64,000 bases of DNA from Hyphomicrobiales bacterium (GCA_022842205.1 JALHQA010000001.1:1-64000); one strand, 5' to 3'. Shown: positions 17,913-29,187, numbered from the stretch's first letter. Numbers and translations: made by a program. The notes: a model not told the origin generated them from the letters alone.

Positions 17913-18932
17913 ATGCGCTACAACAAGCTCGGCCCTTCCGGTCTTCTCGTGTCGGAAATCTGCCTCGGCACAATGACGTTCGGCGGCCGCGGCTTCTGGA
18001 CCAATATCGGCACGCTCTATCAGAAGGCCGCCGATGCCATCGTCCATCGCGCGCTCGATGCGGGCGTGAACTTCATCGACACGGCGGATGTCTATTCCGA
18101 GGGGCTATCCGAGGAAATCACAGGCCGCGCCATGGCCAGCTCCGGCCGCGCGCGTACCGACATCGTGCTCGCGACCAAGGTCTTCGGCCAGGTCGGTCCC
18201 GGCCCGAACGACCGGGGCATGACGCGCGGCCACATCATGGACGGCATCAAGGCCAGCCTGAAACGGCTCGGCACCGATTACATCGACCTCTATCAGATTC
18301 ACGGATGGGATCCGTTCACGCCCATCGAGGAGACGATGCGCGCGCTGGACGACCTGATCCGCCAGGGCCATGTGCGCTATATCGGCGTGTCCAACTGGGC
18401 CGCGTGGCAGATCATGAAGGCGCTCGGCATTGCCGACCGCATGGGCTGGACCCGGTTTTCGACGCTGCAGGCCTATTACTCGATCGCCGGCCGCGATCTC
18501 GAACGCGAGGTCGTGCCGATGCTGGAGAGCGAAAAGCTCGGCCTGATGGTCTGGAGCCCGCTCGCGGGCGGCCTGCTTTCGGGTAAATACGATCGCGAGG
18601 GTCAGTCGAAAGACGGGCGGCGTGCCAGTTTCGACTTCCCGCCGGTTGATCGCGACCGCGCCTTCGCCTGCATCGAGGCGATGCGCACCATCGCGGAGGC
18701 CAAAGGCGTGTCCGTCGCACGGATCGCGCTGGCCTATCTGCTGCACAAGCCGGCGGTAATGTCGGTCATTGTCGGCGCGAGCAACACCGAACAGCTGAAC
18801 GACAATCTTGCCGCGGCCGATGTCCGGCTTTCTCCGGCCGAAATGGAAGCGCTCGACGCCGTCAGCGCGCTGCCGCCGGAATATCCCGGCTGGATGCTGA
18901 AGCGGCAGTCGCGGATCCGCGATTCCCAATAG
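17913..18932 (+). CDS. Aldo/keto reductase
   Basis: A 339-residue NADPH-dependent oxidoreductase with a TIM-barrel fold. The catalytic tetrad is visible: Asp and Tyr in FIDTADVYSEG, Lys in VLATKVFG, and His in DLYQIHGWD. The cofactor-binding end includes MSVIVGASNTEQLNDNLAA. It resembles the group that includes E. coli YajO and voltage-gated K+ channel beta-like reductases. The track start at 17856 adds a non-homologous stretch; ATG 17913 gives the typical MRYNKLGPSGLLVSEICLGTM opening. The substrate is unknown. It is convergent with the VOC gene, with only 3 bp between stops. Confidence 0.92.
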   Translation: MRYNKLGPSGLLVSEICLGTMTFGGRGFWTNIGTLYQKAADAIVHRALDAGVNFIDTADVYSEGLSEEITGRAMASSGRARTDIVLATKVFGQVGPGPNDRGMTRGHIMDGIKASLKRLGTDYIDLYQIHGWDPFTPIEETMRALDDLIRQGHVRYIGVSNWAAWQIMKALGIADRMGWTRFSTLQAYYSIAGRDLEREVVPMLESEKLGLMVWSPLAGGLLSGKYDREGQSKDGRRASFDFPPVDRDRAFACIEAMRTIAEAKGVSVARIALAYLLHKPAVMSVIVGASNTEQLNDNLAAADVRLSPAEMEALDAVSALPPEYPGWMLKRQSRIRDSQ

Positions 18933-18935
18933 CGC

Positions 18936-19313
18936 CTACGGCAGAGCCGACGCGATCCACCAGGTGTTGCCGGCGCTGTCGCGCACGCCCCCGCGCCGGT
19001 CTCCATCGGCATTGTCTTCGGGCTTCTGTACGGACTCGGCGCCATGTTCGAGCGCTTTCGCATAGACCGCATCGACGTCGCCGACATAGACATGCAGCCA
19101 GACGGGAAACGATGGAAAGTGATCCGTGCCGTCGGAAATCATGACGACCGAGTCGCCGATTCTGATCGAGGCATGCAGCACGCTGCCGTCGTCGCGGTTC
19201 TGGCGGATCAATGTCTGCCCGCCGAACACATCCTCGATGAAATCGATGATCCGCGGCGCCTCGAACGCCATCATGTAAACGGAAACGGTCGAATGCCCTT
19301 CGCGCTGCGTCAT
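18936..19313 (-). CDS. VOC (glyoxalase/bleomycin resistance/PhnB-like) family protein
   Basis: A 125-residue protein made of the two beta-alpha-beta-beta-beta modules of the vicinal oxygen chelate superfamily. Visible features are a FIEDVFGGQ helix, HASIRIGDSVVMISDG, WLHVYVGDVDAVYAKALEHGA, and the closing RRGGVRDSAGNTWWIA, which is PhnB/YdhR-like. Metal ligands cannot be assigned with confidence, since His in HASIRIG is the only clear one. Function is unknown; members range from resistance proteins to isomerases. Confidence 0.8.
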   Translation of the reverse strand: MTQREGHSTVSVYMMAFEAPRIIDFIEDVFGGQTLIRQNRDDGSVLHASIRIGDSVVMISDGTDHFPSFPVWLHVYVGDVDAVYAKALEHGAESVQKPEDNADGDRRGGVRDSAGNTWWIASALP

Positions 19314-19379
19314 GCGGTTCCCTCACTCGTGGTGCGTAACTCAAACTAGAGCACATGGCCGCGAAGGGAATGCAGGCGG

Positions 19380-22046
19380 CTATCCCCGGAGTTGCGCCTC
19401 GACGGCCGCGAGCGCGGCGTCCGCCTTGGCGCCGTCGGGGCCGCCCGCCTGCGCCATGTCGGGACGGCCGCCGCCGCCCTTGCCGCCGAGCGCTTCCGAC
19501 GCCGTACGCACGAGATCGACCGCGTTGGCGCGGTTCGTCTGGTCGGCGGTGACGCCGACAACGATCGACGCGCGGTTCTCGTCGTCGACCGCGATGAAGG
19601 ACACGACGCCGGAGCCGATCTGCTTCTTGGCGTCATCGACAAGGCCCTTGAGGTCCTTCGCCGGAATGCCCTTCAGCACGCGGCCGAGAAACTTCACGCC
19701 GCCGATATCCTTGGCTTCAGGCGCGGCGTCCGCACCGCCGCCCCCGCCGCCGAGCGCTAGTTTTTTCTTGGCGTCGGCAAGCTCGCGTTCGAGCTTCTTG
19801 CGCTCTTCGAGCAGCGCCGCAAGACGCGCGGGAGCTTCCGAAACAGGAGCTTTCAGCAGGCCGGTGATCTCGTCGAGCGCGCGGCTCTCTTCGCGAAGAA
19901 GACGGCGCGCGCCCTCGCCTGTCGCGGCTTCGAGACGGCGCACGCCGCCCGCGACGCCGCTCTCGCCCGTGATCGCCACAAGGCCGATATCGCCCGTGCG
20001 CCCGACATGCGTGCCGCCGCACAGCTCGACCGAAAACGCTTTCTGCGACGCACCGCCCTCGCGGTCGCTGCCCATCGACACGACACGGACCTCATCGCCA
20101 TATTTTTCGCCGAACAGCGCGCGCGCACCCGACGCCACGGCCTCGTCGACCGCCATCAGCTTGGTGACGACCGGTTCGTTCTGCAGCACGAGGCGGTTCG
20201 CCATGGCCTCGATCTCGGCGATCTCGTCCGGGCTGATCGGCTTCGTGTGCGAGAAATCGAAGCGCAGCCGGTCCGGCGCGACAAGCGAGCCCTTCTGCGC
20301 GACATGATCCCCCAGCACCCGGCGCAGCGCCTCATGCAGAAGATGGGTCGCTGAGTGATTGGCGCGGATCGCCGTGCGGCGCGCGTGATCGACCTTGAGT
20401 TCGAGCGCCATGCCGGGCGCAAGCTCGCCCTTGATGACCTTCACGGCATGCACGAACACGCCGTCGGCGCGCTTGACGGTGTCGGTCACCTCGAGGCTGA
20501 CGCCCGGCCCCGTCATGGTTCCGGTGTCGCCGACCTGGCCACCGGACTCGGCGTAGAACGGGGTCTGGTTGAGCACGACGAAGCCGGTCTCGCCGGCCTT
20601 CAGCGTCTGTACTTCCTCGCCGTCCTTCACAAGCGCGACGACCGCGCCCTCGGCGCTCTCGGTGTCGTAACCCAGAAACTCGGTGGCGCCCGCCTTGTCG
20701 CGCACCGAGAACCACACCTTCTCCGTCGCGGTGTCGCCCGAACCGGCCCAGCTGGCACGCGCTTCCGCACGCTGCTTTTCCATCGCCGTTTCAAACGCGG
20801 CCGTATCGACCTTGATCTCCCGGCTGCGCAGCGCGTCCTGCGTCAGGTCGACCGGAAAACCGAACGTATCATGCAGCTTGAACGCGACGTCGCCCGAGAG
20901 CGTGTCGCCGGATTTCAGCTTCGCGGTTTCCTCGTCGAGGATCTGCAGGCCGCGGGCCAGAGTCTTGCGGAAGCGCGTTTCCTCGAGCTTCAGCGTCTCG
21001 GAGATCAGCGCCTGCTGCTGGCGAAGCTCTGGGTACGCGTCGCCCATCTCGCGCACGAGCGTCGGGACGAGCTTGAACATCACCGGATCGCGCGCGCCGA
21101 GCAGTTCCGCATGGCGCATGGCGCGGCGCATGATGCGGCGCAGAACGTAACCACGCCCTTCGTTCGACGGCAGGACGCCATCGGCGACGAGGAAGGCGGA
21201 TGCGCGCAGATGATCGGCGATGACGCGATGGCTCGGCTTGCGCGGCCCCTCGGCATCGACGCCGATGACATCGACCGACGCGCCGATCAGCGCCTTGAAC
21301 AGATCGGTATCGTAATTCGAGGTGACGCCCTGCAGCACGGCCGACATGCGCTCGAGGCCCATTCCGGTGTCGATGGATGGACGCGGCAGGTCGACACGCT
21401 CGCTCGGCGTCAGCTGCTCGTACTGCATGAAGACGAGGTTCCAGAATTCGAGGAAACGGTCGCCGTCCTCGTCCGGACTGCCGGGCGGGCCGCCCTGCAG
21501 CTTGTCGCCCTGGTCGATGAAGATTTCCGAGCACGGGCCGCACGGGCCGGTATCGCCCATTGCCCAGAAATTGTCGGAGGTCGCGATGCGGATGATCCGG
21601 TCTTCGGGCAGGCCCGCGATCTTCTTCCACAGGCCGAAGGCCTCGTCGTCAGTGTGATAGACGGTGACGAGCAGTCTGTCCTTCGGCAGGCCGAACGTGT
21701 CGGTGCAGAGCTTCCACGCCAGTTCGATCGCGCGATCCTTGAAGTAATCGCCGAACGAGAAATTGCCCATCATCTCGAAGAAGGTGTGATGGCGCGCGGT
21801 GTAGCCGACATTTTCGAGATCGTTGTGCTTGCCACCGGCGCGCACGCATTTCTGCGCGGTCGTCGCCGTCGAGTACGGGCGCTTCTCCGCGCCGGTGAAA
21901 ACGTTCTTGAACTGCACCATGCCGGCGTTCGTGAACATCAGCGTCGGATCGTTGCGCGGCACGAGCGGCGACGACGGCACGATCTCATGTCCCTCCTTCG
22001 CGAAGAACTCGAGGAAGGCCGACCTGATCTCGTTGACGCTGCTCAT
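19380..22046 (-). CDS. alaS: Alanyl-tRNA synthetase
   Basis: A full-length 888-residue class II synthetase that charges tRNA-Ala. Class II motif 1 and 2 regions appear in the first 240 residues ([33 protein letters not shown]). The editing domain carries the zinc and deacylation motifs [11 protein letters not shown] and [13 protein letters not shown]. The C-terminal coiled coil and C-Ala domain ([16 protein letters not shown]) complete it. It lies downstream of recA in the conserved cckA-recA-alaS order. It ends just before a short gap to the VOC gene. There is no sign of truncation. Confidence 0.97.
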   Translation of the reverse strand: MSSVNEIRSAFLEFFAKEGHEIVPSSPLVPRNDPTLMFTNAGMVQFKNVFTGAEKRPYSTATTAQKCVRAGGKHNDLENVGYTARHHTFFEMMGNFSFGDYFKDRAIELAWKLCTDTFGLPKDRLLVTVYHTDDEAFGLWKKIAGLPEDRIIRIATSDNFWAMGDTGPCGPCSEIFIDQGDKLQGGPPGSPDEDGDRFLEFWNLVFMQYEQLTPSERVDLPRPSIDTGMGLERMSAVLQGVTSNYDTDLFKALIGASVDVIGVDAEGPRKPSHRVIADHLRASAFLVADGVLPSNEGRGYVLRRIMRRAMRHAELLGARDPVMFKLVPTLVREMGDAYPELRQQQALISETLKLEETRFRKTLARGLQILDEETAKLKSGDTLSGDVAFKLHDTFGFPVDLTQDALRSREIKVDTAAFETAMEKQRAEARASWAGSGDTATEKVWFSVRDKAGATEFLGYDTESAEGAVVALVKDGEEVQTLKAGETGFVVLNQTPFYAESGGQVGDTGTMTGPGVSLEVTDTVKRADGVFVHAVKVIKGELAPGMALELKVDHARRTAIRANHSATHLLHEALRRVLGDHVAQKGSLVAPDRLRFDFSHTKPISPDEIAEIEAMANRLVLQNEPVVTKLMAVDEAVASGARALFGEKYGDEVRVVSMGSDREGGASQKAFSVELCGGTHVGRTGDIGLVAITGESGVAGGVRRLEAATGEGARRLLREESRALDEITGLLKAPVSEAPARLAALLEERKKLERELADAKKKLALGGGGGGADAAPEAKDIGGVKFLGRVLKGIPAKDLKGLVDDAKKQIGSGVVSFIAVDDENRASIVVGVTADQTNRANAVDLVRTASEALGGKGGGGRPDMAQAGGPDGAKADAALAAVEAQLRG

Positions 22047-22359
22047 CCGAAAGCTCGTGAAAATCCCGCATATGCCGCCCGGCCGGGCGGCGGACTGTCT
22101 TAGCGGCGGGGGTGAGAACTGTCTAGGAAAGCCCGTCTTTTCCTAGGGTTTTGCCCGCCGCGCCATATTCATATGGGGATAGCAGCGCTTCGGTTCATTC
22201 CGCATGCGGACGACCGGCCTCCCGCGAAACACGTCGGCCGGGGCCTCCCAAATACCGTCATGCCCGGCACCCTGCTCTGTTCAGGGTCCGGGCGTCCGGT
22301 GCGGAGGGTCTAGTTCCGGACGGCCGCTCGGGGAAGCGGCCATGACGGTGTGTGGACGG
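22047..22359. other. recA-alaS intergenic region without a gene
   Basis: This 313-bp gap holds no convincing ORF. Immediately after the recA stop lies a GC-rich hairpin (see next entry). Nearer alaS is CCCGGCCGGGCGG, a short GC palindrome that could shape the alaS leader. I see no T-box, no tRNA-like element and no clear promoter. Confidence 0.5.
22322..22341 (-). terminator. Hairpin downstream of recA
   Basis: GGCCGCT and AGCGGCC pair around a 6-base loop, 19 bp beyond the recA stop. No T-run follows, so it may be a processing or weak termination structure rather than a strong intrinsic terminator. Confidence 0.4.
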
Positions 22360-23439
<1,080 letters not shown>

Positions 23440-23492
23440 GATGATGCTCCCTCTCCGCCGCAACTGGATAGTGGGAACACCGTACACGCTTT

Positions 23493-23525
23493 GTTCTCAT
23501 TTTCAAGTCTGTTCTCGTTTTGTGC
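23493..23525 (-). promoter_or_regulatory. recA promoter with GAGAACA direct repeats and a degenerate LexA-like box
   Basis: Read on the minus strand, GAGAACA occurs twice with an 18-bp period, flanking TTGAAA, a plausible -35 box (with TACGGT 16 bp on as -10). The alphaproteobacterial LexA site GTTC-N7-GTTC is not present exactly. The nearest match is GTTC-N7-GTGC at 23511-23525 on the plus strand. Confidence 0.45.
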
Positions 23526-23535
23526 ATAAAATTTA

Positions 23536-26085
23536 TCATCCCCCCATCGTCTCCTTCACAGCCTGGACGAGGTCCTTGAGCGCGAAGGGCTTCGGCAGGA
23601 ACACAAAGGTCTCGTGCTCCGCGAGGTTCTTCTTGAAGGCCTCCTCGGCATAGCCGGAGACGAAAATGATCTTGATGGACGGGTTGCGCTTCCTGAGTTC
23701 CTTCAGCAGCGTCGGCCCGTCCATTTCCGGCATCACGACGTCGGAGACGACAAGGTCGATGCCGCCCGCCCCTTCGTCGATCAGCGTCAGCGCCTCGACG
23801 CCCGAACTCGCGGACAGGACGCTGTAGCCGCGCGATTCCAGTGCGCGGGTGGCGAAGCTGCGCACCGCGTCCTCGTCCTCGACAAGGAGAATGGTGCCGT
23901 GCCCCGTCATGTCCCTGGGCGGCGGCGGAGGCTCGACCGCCTTCACCGCAGCGGCCGCCGCGTCTTCGACGGTCGCGACATGGCGCGGCAGGAAGATGCG
24001 GAACGCCGTGCCGCGGCCCATCTCGCTGTCGACGAAGATGAAGCCTTCGGTCTGCTTGACGATGCCGTAGACGGTCGAGAGCCCAAGCCCCGTGCCCTTG
24101 CCGACCTCCTTGGTCGAAAAGAACGGCTCGAAAATCTTGTCGCGGATTTCGGCCGGAATGCCGGTGCCGGTGTCCTCGACCTCGACCAGAACCCATTCGG
24201 CCGCCGGCAGCAGCGGCTTGTTGAACTGCGCAACCTCGCCGGCCGGGATGTTGCGCGTCCGAAGCGTGACCTTGCCGCCTTCCGGCATGGCGTCGCGCGC
24301 ATTGATGACGAGATTGACGATCACCTGTTCGAGCTGACCGCTGTCGGCCTTCACCAGCCAGAGATCGCGGCCGTGATGCACGTCGAGCGTCACCTTTTCG
24401 CCGAGCAGGCGGCCGAGCATGAGGCGGAGATCCGTCAATACGTCAGCAAGCGCCAGCACCTGCGGGCGCAGCGTCTGGCGGCGCGAGAAGGCCAGCAGTT
24501 GACGCACCAGCCCCGCCGCGCGCGTGGCATTGTGCTTGATCTGCATGATGTCGCGGAACGAGGGGTCGGTCTGCTTGTGCGTGGCGAGCAGAAGATCCGA
24601 AAAGCCCATGATCGCCGTCAATACATTGTTCAGGTCGTGGGCGATGCCGCCCGCGAGCTGGCCGACGGATTCCATCTTCTGCGATTGCAGGATCTGCAGT
24701 TCGAGCTGGCGCTGCTCGGTGGTGTCGAGAGCGTAAAGAATGGCGGCCTCGCCATCCGGCCCGTTCTCGTCGCGCTCGCCTTCCATGGCGCTGAAGAAGA
24801 ATTTCGCGGAGTTGCCGTCTTCGCCGCCGATCTGCGCATCGACGGGCTTGATGTCGCTCTGTCCGGCGACCGCGCGCGCCAGCGCCTCCCCGAGGGCCAG
24901 GCGCCCCGCCTCCGCGACGGCGAAGAGGATCTGCCGGTCCTCGCCCTTCACCGCATCGCCGAACAGCCGCGCGAACGAGGCATTGGCACGCTTCACATGG
25001 CCGGTCTTGTCCACGGTCGCAATGGCAATCGGCGTCGTGTTGAAGAAGCGCGCGAATTGCACCTCGGCGGCGCGCAGCGGATCGTGAACGCCGCGCGCGC
25101 GCGAACGATCGAGCACGAGTGTCTTCGAAGGCCCCGGCGTGCCGTCCGGCGCATAGGCCGTCTTGTGCAGGATGCGCACCGGGAAGCTCTGGCCGGTGCG
25201 CGTCTTGAGATCGAGATCGAGCGCCTCGGTCTTCACCGTGCCGGCTCCGCCCGCCAGCGTGGAAAGAAGGCTCGCGCCGTCGCCGGCGAAAAGATCGGAG
25301 AGCTTCAGCGTGCCGGCGCCGATATGCGCGAGATCGTGGCCGAGCCATTCGGCCAGAGTCGCGTTCATGTAGCCGATGGTGCCGTCGGTCTCGGCGGAGA
25401 AGAAACCGGCCGGCGCGTGGTCGAGGAAATCGATGGCGTGCTGCAACTCCTGGAAGACGTTTTCCTGCCGCTCGCGCTCGCGCGTCACATCGGCGAGCGT
25501 CCAGACCGAGAGCGGCTTTTTCTGCTTGGGATGAACGAGCGGCCGGACGCGGATGCGGAACCAGGCCGGCACGCCGCGCGGCCCCATCTGCACGCGGAAC
25601 TCTTCCTGCAGCCTTTTGCCCTCCCGCGCCGCCTGCGACAGGCGGTAGATCGATTCCGCGACGTCGGGATCGGACGCGAAAATGCGCTCGACAGAGCGCA
25701 CATGGCTGATCTCGTCGACGCCGGTGAGATTCAGGTAGGCGCGATTGACGAACACGATCTCGCCGTCGGCAGCGGAAACCAGCAGCCCCTCTTCCGCCTC
25801 GGTCAGCAGCGCGCGGGCGAAATCGTCCTTCGGTTTGCTTGAGCCGAAACGCAGGATGCCGATGGCGCCGGCAAACAATGCGAAAATGCCGATGGCCGCG
25901 AGAAAGGCGAGGAAAACAAGAATATAAAATCCGGCATCGTCGCCCGACACGAAGCCGAGCCCGAACGCCGCGCCGACCAGAATGCCCGCGAGTGCCAGAA
26001 CCGCCTTTATATTTCCCGGTGGGTCGGTCCGGTCGATGGGGGCTTCAAAGCCCTTCTGTCCGCCCGATTCGGTTTTCCGCGCCAC
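23536..26085 (-). CDS. cckA: Hybrid sensor histidine kinase CckA
   Basis: An 849-residue membrane kinase. Two transmembrane helices lie at the N-terminus (about residues 28-75), then several PAS domains ([39 protein letters not shown]). HisKA follows with [20 protein letters not shown] (phospho-His near residue 482), then HATPase_c with [14 protein letters not shown] and [11 protein letters not shown], and a receiver domain with [10 protein letters not shown] and [10 protein letters not shown] (phospho-Asp near 780). This order matches CckA, which phosphorylates CtrA through ChpT in the alphaproteobacterial cell-cycle pathway. CtrA-like DNA boxes occur before flagellar genes elsewhere in the window. 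recA lies immediately downstream. Confidence 0.93.
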   Translation of the reverse strand: MARKTESGGQKGFEAPIDRTDPPGNIKAVLALAGILVGAAFGLGFVSGDDAGFYILVFLAFLAAIGIFALFAGAIGILRFGSSKPKDDFARALLTEAEEGLLVSAADGEIVFVNRAYLNLTGVDEISHVRSVERIFASDPDVAESIYRLSQAAREGKRLQEEFRVQMGPRGVPAWFRIRVRPLVHPKQKKPLSVWTLADVTRERERQENVFQELQHAIDFLDHAPAGFFSAETDGTIGYMNATLAEWLGHDLAHIGAGTLKLSDLFAGDGASLLSTLAGGAGTVKTEALDLDLKTRTGQSFPVRILHKTAYAPDGTPGPSKTLVLDRSRARGVHDPLRAAEVQFARFFNTTPIAIATVDKTGHVKRANASFARLFGDAVKGEDRQILFAVAEAGRLALGEALARAVAGQSDIKPVDAQIGGEDGNSAKFFFSAMEGERDENGPDGEAAILYALDTTEQRQLELQILQSQKMESVGQLAGGIAHDLNNVLTAIMGFSDLLLATHKQTDPSFRDIMQIKHNATRAAGLVRQLLAFSRRQTLRPQVLALADVLTDLRLMLGRLLGEKVTLDVHHGRDLWLVKADSGQLEQVIVNLVINARDAMPEGGKVTLRTRNIPAGEVAQFNKPLLPAAEWVLVEVEDTGTGIPAEIRDKIFEPFFSTKEVGKGTGLGLSTVYGIVKQTEGFIFVDSEMGRGTAFRIFLPRHVATVEDAAAAAVKAVEPPPPPRDMTGHGTILLVEDEDAVRSFATRALESRGYSVLSASSGVEALTLIDEGAGGIDLVVSDVVMPEMDGPTLLKELRKRNPSIKIIFVSGYAEEAFKKNLAEHETFVFLPKPFALKDLVQAVKETMGG

Positions 26086-26233
26086 GTCGCCTCCGCGGGC
26101 GGAGATTGGTGCGCGCGCCCTGCAAAAGCAATTGCGGGCGCCGGGATTTCAGGGGTTTTGCCCGCGCCTGAAAAGCGCACGGAGGTCCGGGGTCACGCGC
26201 TGGCTGGCTTCCGGCTGGCTTGCGCGCTTCCAG

Positions 26234-26549
26234 GTCTCGCCGGTCAGACGGCGAAAACGCATTGGCCAGCGCATGAACCCGCCGGAAGGCGGCTTCCGCC
26301 CCGGCGATCATTCGCGCATTTCCGCTTCATCGAGCGCCGCGGTGAAGCTGCGCCAGTGCTTGCCGCGGCCTTCGGGATGGCCGCGAGATGGCGCGCGCCA
26401 TGCGTCTCGGACAGGCCGAGCTTTTCCGCTTCCTTGATAAGGAAGGCCGCGCCGAGATTTGAGCCTTCGGCGACATAGAGCCAGCCGAGCGCGGTCGGGA
26501 GGTCGGCATCGGCGCCTTCAGCCTCTGCCAGCGGCCCGGGCAACCTCAA
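26234..26549 (-). pseudogene. Remnant of a BphO-like heme oxygenase
   Basis: Reading across two minus-strand frames gives a continuous heme oxygenase-like C-terminal half. Frame one yields ALGWLYVAEGSNLGAAFLIK and LGLSETHGARHLAA. After a one-base shift near 26385 it continues HPEGRGKHWRSFTAALDEAE, and after a second shift near 26312 it continues AGAEAAFRRVHALANAF. One missing C and one missing A would restore a single frame. The N-terminal half, including the heme-ligand region, is absent, with a stop codon just upstream. No bacteriophytochrome lies nearby. Sequencing error could explain the shifts but not the missing half. Confidence 0.7.
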
Positions 26550-26670
26550 CCGCCATATTCATATCCCTCGTCCGGCCGCCCGCGCGCCTCGATTGCCGCT
26601 GCTATAGCTCAAGACGACTCAAAGGAGCGATCTCTCACCCGCAGTGGAAAGAATTGCGGATTTCATGAGG

Positions 26671-27747
26671 TCAGAACGGCCTGCCGCCGCGCTTCTTCAG
26701 CCCCATGACATAGCCGATGACTTCGGCCACCGCCTTGTAGTGTTCGGCCGGCACTTCGCCGTCGATCTCGACCGACGCGTAGAGCGCGCGGGCGAGCGGC
26801 GGGTTCTCGACGATGGGAATGCTGTGCGCCGTGCCGACCTCGCGGATTTTCAGCGCGAGATTGTCGAGGCCCTTTGCCAGCACGACCGGCGCGTTCATGC
26901 CGGCATCGTATTTCAGCGCCACGGCATAATGGGTCGGGTTGGTGATGATGACATTGGCCTGCGGCACGTTCTGCATCATGCGCTTGCGCGCGCGCTGCTG
27001 GCGCAGCTGGCGGATCTTCGCCTTGATGTGCGGGTCGCCTTCGAGCTGCTTGTACTCTTCCTTCAGTTCCTGGAACGACATCTTCTGCCGCTCCATCCAT
27101 TCATGGCGCTGGTACAGCCAGTCGGCGATGGCGAGAACGGTCAGAACCGCGACCGCGGTGCCGAGCATCGAAACCATCAGATCGTGTGAATACACGCCGA
27201 TCTTCGACGGATCGAGCATCGCCAGCAGCCCGAGTTCCTCGCGCTTCGGCCAGATGACCCAGACGATGGCGGCGCCGACAATGAGCAGCTTGGCGATGCC
27301 CTTGGCGAAGTTGACGAGGCTCGTTTTGGAGAACAACCGCTTGAAGCCGGCGAGCGGCGAAACCTTCGAGAGTTTCGGCGTGATCGGCTCGGTCGAATAG
27401 AGAAAACCGTTCTGCACGACATTGCCGAGGATGGCCGCGCCGACGAAGAACAGCAGCGGCATGGCGAGCGCAGTGAGGATCAGGAACGACATGCTGGTCA
27501 GCACATGGGTCAGCGTGCCGCCGTCGACCGAGATCGTGCCCGCGTTCGATATGAAGCCCTTGAGGCCCGCCGTCAGCTTCGAAGCGCTGTCGCTCGAGAA
27601 CATCACGAGCGCGATCGCGCCCGCCGACAGGAGGAACCAGTTGTTGACCTCCATGCTCTTCGGGACGTCGCCCTTCTTGCGCGCGTCGTCGAGTTTTTTC
27701 TGTGTCGGTTCTTGGGAGCGTTCGCCGCTGTCGCCTTCTTCAGCCAC
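26671..27747 (-). CDS. flhB: Flagellar export apparatus protein FlhB
   Basis: A 358-residue inner-membrane protein of the flagellar type III export gate. The four transmembrane helices lie within residues 30-215. The cytoplasmic switch domain contains the autocleavage motif NPTH in NVIITNPTHYAVALKYDA near residue 270, and it ends with PLARALYASVEIDGEVPAEHYKAVAEVIGYV. It controls the change from rod/hook to filament substrates. It is the last gene of the flgB-flgC-fliE-fliQ-fliR-flhB operon, 6 bp after fliR. The N-terminus EGDSGERSQEPTQKKLDDARKKG is the usual charged leader. Confidence 0.96.
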   Translation of the reverse strand: MAEEGDSGERSQEPTQKKLDDARKKGDVPKSMEVNNWFLLSAGAIALVMFSSDSASKLTAGLKGFISNAGTISVDGGTLTHVLTSMSFLILTALAMPLLFFVGAAILGNVVQNGFLYSTEPITPKLSKVSPLAGFKRLFSKTSLVNFAKGIAKLLIVGAAIVWVIWPKREELGLLAMLDPSKIGVYSHDLMVSMLGTAVAVLTVLAIADWLYQRHEWMERQKMSFQELKEEYKQLEGDPHIKAKIRQLRQQRARKRMMQNVPQANVIITNPTHYAVALKYDAGMNAPVVLAKGLDNLALKIREVGTAHSIPIVENPPLARALYASVEIDGEVPAEHYKAVAEVIGYVMGLKKRGGRPF

Positions 27748-27753
27748 GAGGCA

Positions 27754-28518
27754 TTACCCTCCCTGAAGAAGCTGGCCGAGCCCGTCTTCCACATAGGTGA
27801 TGAAGACACCCATCATGGCCGACAGCACGAGCGCAAGAACGGCAAAGCCCAGAAGTATGGACGCGGGCATCGCGATGAAGAACACCTGCATCTGCGGCAT
27901 CAGGCGCGCCAGCACGCCAAGGCCGACATTGAAGATGAGGCCAAAGATCAGGACCGGGGCCGCAAGCTGGATCGCGATGCGGAACGAGCCGGCGGCCAGG
28001 CCCGCCGCGTATTTGGCGGCATCGCCCGTATCGGGGATCACGCCGGGCCGGAATATATCGTAGCTCTTGCCGAGAGCGGCGATGGCAAGGTGGTGCGTGT
28101 CGGTCGCGAAGATCAGCGCCACCGCGAGCAGCGTCAGAAAGGTGCCGACCAGCGCGCCCTGCTGGCCCTGGCTCGGGTCGACATTCATCACGAAGCCGAG
28201 GCCGAGCTGGTTGGCGATCACGGTGCCGGCGGTCTGCAGCGTCGCGATCATGATGCGGCCGGCGATGCCGAGCACGAAGCCGATCGCGATCTCGCCGATC
28301 AGAAGCCCGATCACCGCCGGCATCGCGCCGAGCGGCTGCGGATAGAAGCGCGCGGCCAGCGGATAGAAAACGAGTGTCAGCAGAAGCGCCGTCGCGAGGC
28401 GCACGCGCACCGGAAACGAGCGTTCGCCGATGCCCGGCAGCAGCATCGTCATCGTGCCGATCCGCGCGAAGATCAGCAGGAAGGCCATGCTCAGTTCGGG
28501 CAGGATCTGGATGCTCAC
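27754..28518 (-). CDS. fliR: Flagellar biosynthetic protein FliR
   Basis: A 254-residue, strongly hydrophobic export-gate subunit with about six membrane segments, beginning MSIQILPELSMAFLLIFARIG. It contains LIGEIAIGFVLGI and NQLGLGFVMNVDPSQGQQ, as expected for FliR/SctT. It assembles with FliP and FliQ into the helical export pore. The start is GTG. A palindromic repeat separates it from fliQ, which is unusual inside a tightly packed operon. Confidence 0.95.
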   Translation of the reverse strand: MSIQILPELSMAFLLIFARIGTMTMLLPGIGERSFPVRVRLATALLLTLVFYPLAARFYPQPLGAMPAVIGLLIGEIAIGFVLGIAGRIMIATLQTAGTVIANQLGLGFVMNVDPSQGQQGALVGTFLTLLAVALIFATDTHHLAIAALGKSYDIFRPGVIPDTGDAAKYAAGLAAGSFRIAIQLAAPVLIFGLIFNVGLGVLARLMPQMQVFFIAMPASILLGFAVLALVLSAMMGVFITYVEDGLGQLLQGG

Positions 28519-28536
28519 GCCGCCGTCTTTCCCATC

Positions 28537-28577
28537 CTCATCCTGAGGAGGCGCGCAGCGCCGTCTCGAAGGATGAG
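28537..28577. repeat. Palindromic repeat A1 inside the fliQ-fliR junction
   Basis: The ends CTCATCCT and AGGATGAG pair, and an inner hairpin GGCGC/GCGCC closes the loop. The repeat starts one base beyond the fliQ stop codon. Three further copies occur at 31948-31990, 32012-32053 and 32380-32420. Confidence 0.85.
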
Positions 28578-28578
28578 A

Positions 28579-28845
28579 TTATCCGCCCGCCACGATCAGC
28601 GCGGCGATGCGATTCATGTGCTCGGACAGTACCGCACCCATGAAGGGCAGCGCGAGCACGAGCACCACGAACATCGCAACAATCTTGGGCACGAAGACCA
28701 GCGTCATTTCCTGGATCTGCGTCAGCGCCTGGAACAGCGACACCGCGACACCGACGAGAAGGCCGCAGATCAGCAGCGGCGCGGAGACTTTCAGCAAAAC
28801 GATGATCGCGTCGCGGCCGACGTCGAGAACTTCAGGACCGGTCAT
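28579..28845 (-). CDS. fliQ: Flagellar biosynthetic protein FliQ
   Basis: An 88-residue export-gate subunit with two transmembrane helices (IIVLLKVSAPLLICGLLVGV and KIVAMFVVLVLALPFMG) joined by ALTQIQEMTLVFVPK, the family's conserved loop. Length is normal. It lies 18 bp after fliE and is followed directly by repeat A1. It forms the export pore with FliP and FliR. Confidence 0.95.
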   Translation of the reverse strand: MTGPEVLDVGRDAIIVLLKVSAPLLICGLLVGVAVSLFQALTQIQEMTLVFVPKIVAMFVVLVLALPFMGAVLSEHMNRIAALIVAGG

Positions 28846-28863
28846 ACTCGAAACTCCCCGCCG

Positions 28864-29187
28864 TCAGATCGGCATCCGCATGATTTCTTCGTAGGCCGAG
28901 ATCACGCGGTCGCGCACGCTCACCAGCGTTTCCAGCGCGACTTCGCTTTCCGCGACGGCCGTCACGACATCGACGAGATCGCCGCGGCCCTGCGCGGCCT
29001 GCATGGCCTGTGCATCGCTCTTCTGGCCGGCCTCCACGACCGACCCCACGACCTGTTCGAGCATCGCGCCGAAGCCGCCGCCCTCGGCGGTTTTCGCGAC
29101 GCCCGCGCCCGGCATCGGGCCCTGTCCCGTGCCCGTCAGCGAGGCGAGGCTTTTGTACGCATTGGCGGCAAGCAAGGGTGACGACAT
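28864..29187 (-). CDS. fliE: Flagellar hook-basal body complex protein FliE
   Basis: A 107-residue protein linking the MS ring to the proximal rod. The conserved C-terminal part is recognisable: DLVDVVTAVAESEVALETLVSVRDRVISAYEEIMRMPI, ending in the family's usual MPI. It sits between flgC (11 bp upstream) and fliQ, the standard operon position. The N-terminal half is less conserved and rich in Gly and Ala. Confidence 0.93.
   Translation of the reverse strand: MSSPLLAANAYKSLASLTGTGQGPMPGAGVAKTAEGGGFGAMLEQVVGSVVEAGQKSDAQAMQAAQGRGDLVDVVTAVAESEVALETLVSVRDRVISAYEEIMRMPI

Noticed and set aside
20355-22103. 582-residue plus-strand ORF opposite alaS
   Set aside because: Shadow of alaS. The same applies to the long plus-strand ORFs opposite cckA (23614-25842), flgK (57080-58537), the TPR gene (36666-38972) and fliM/motE (40758-42950).
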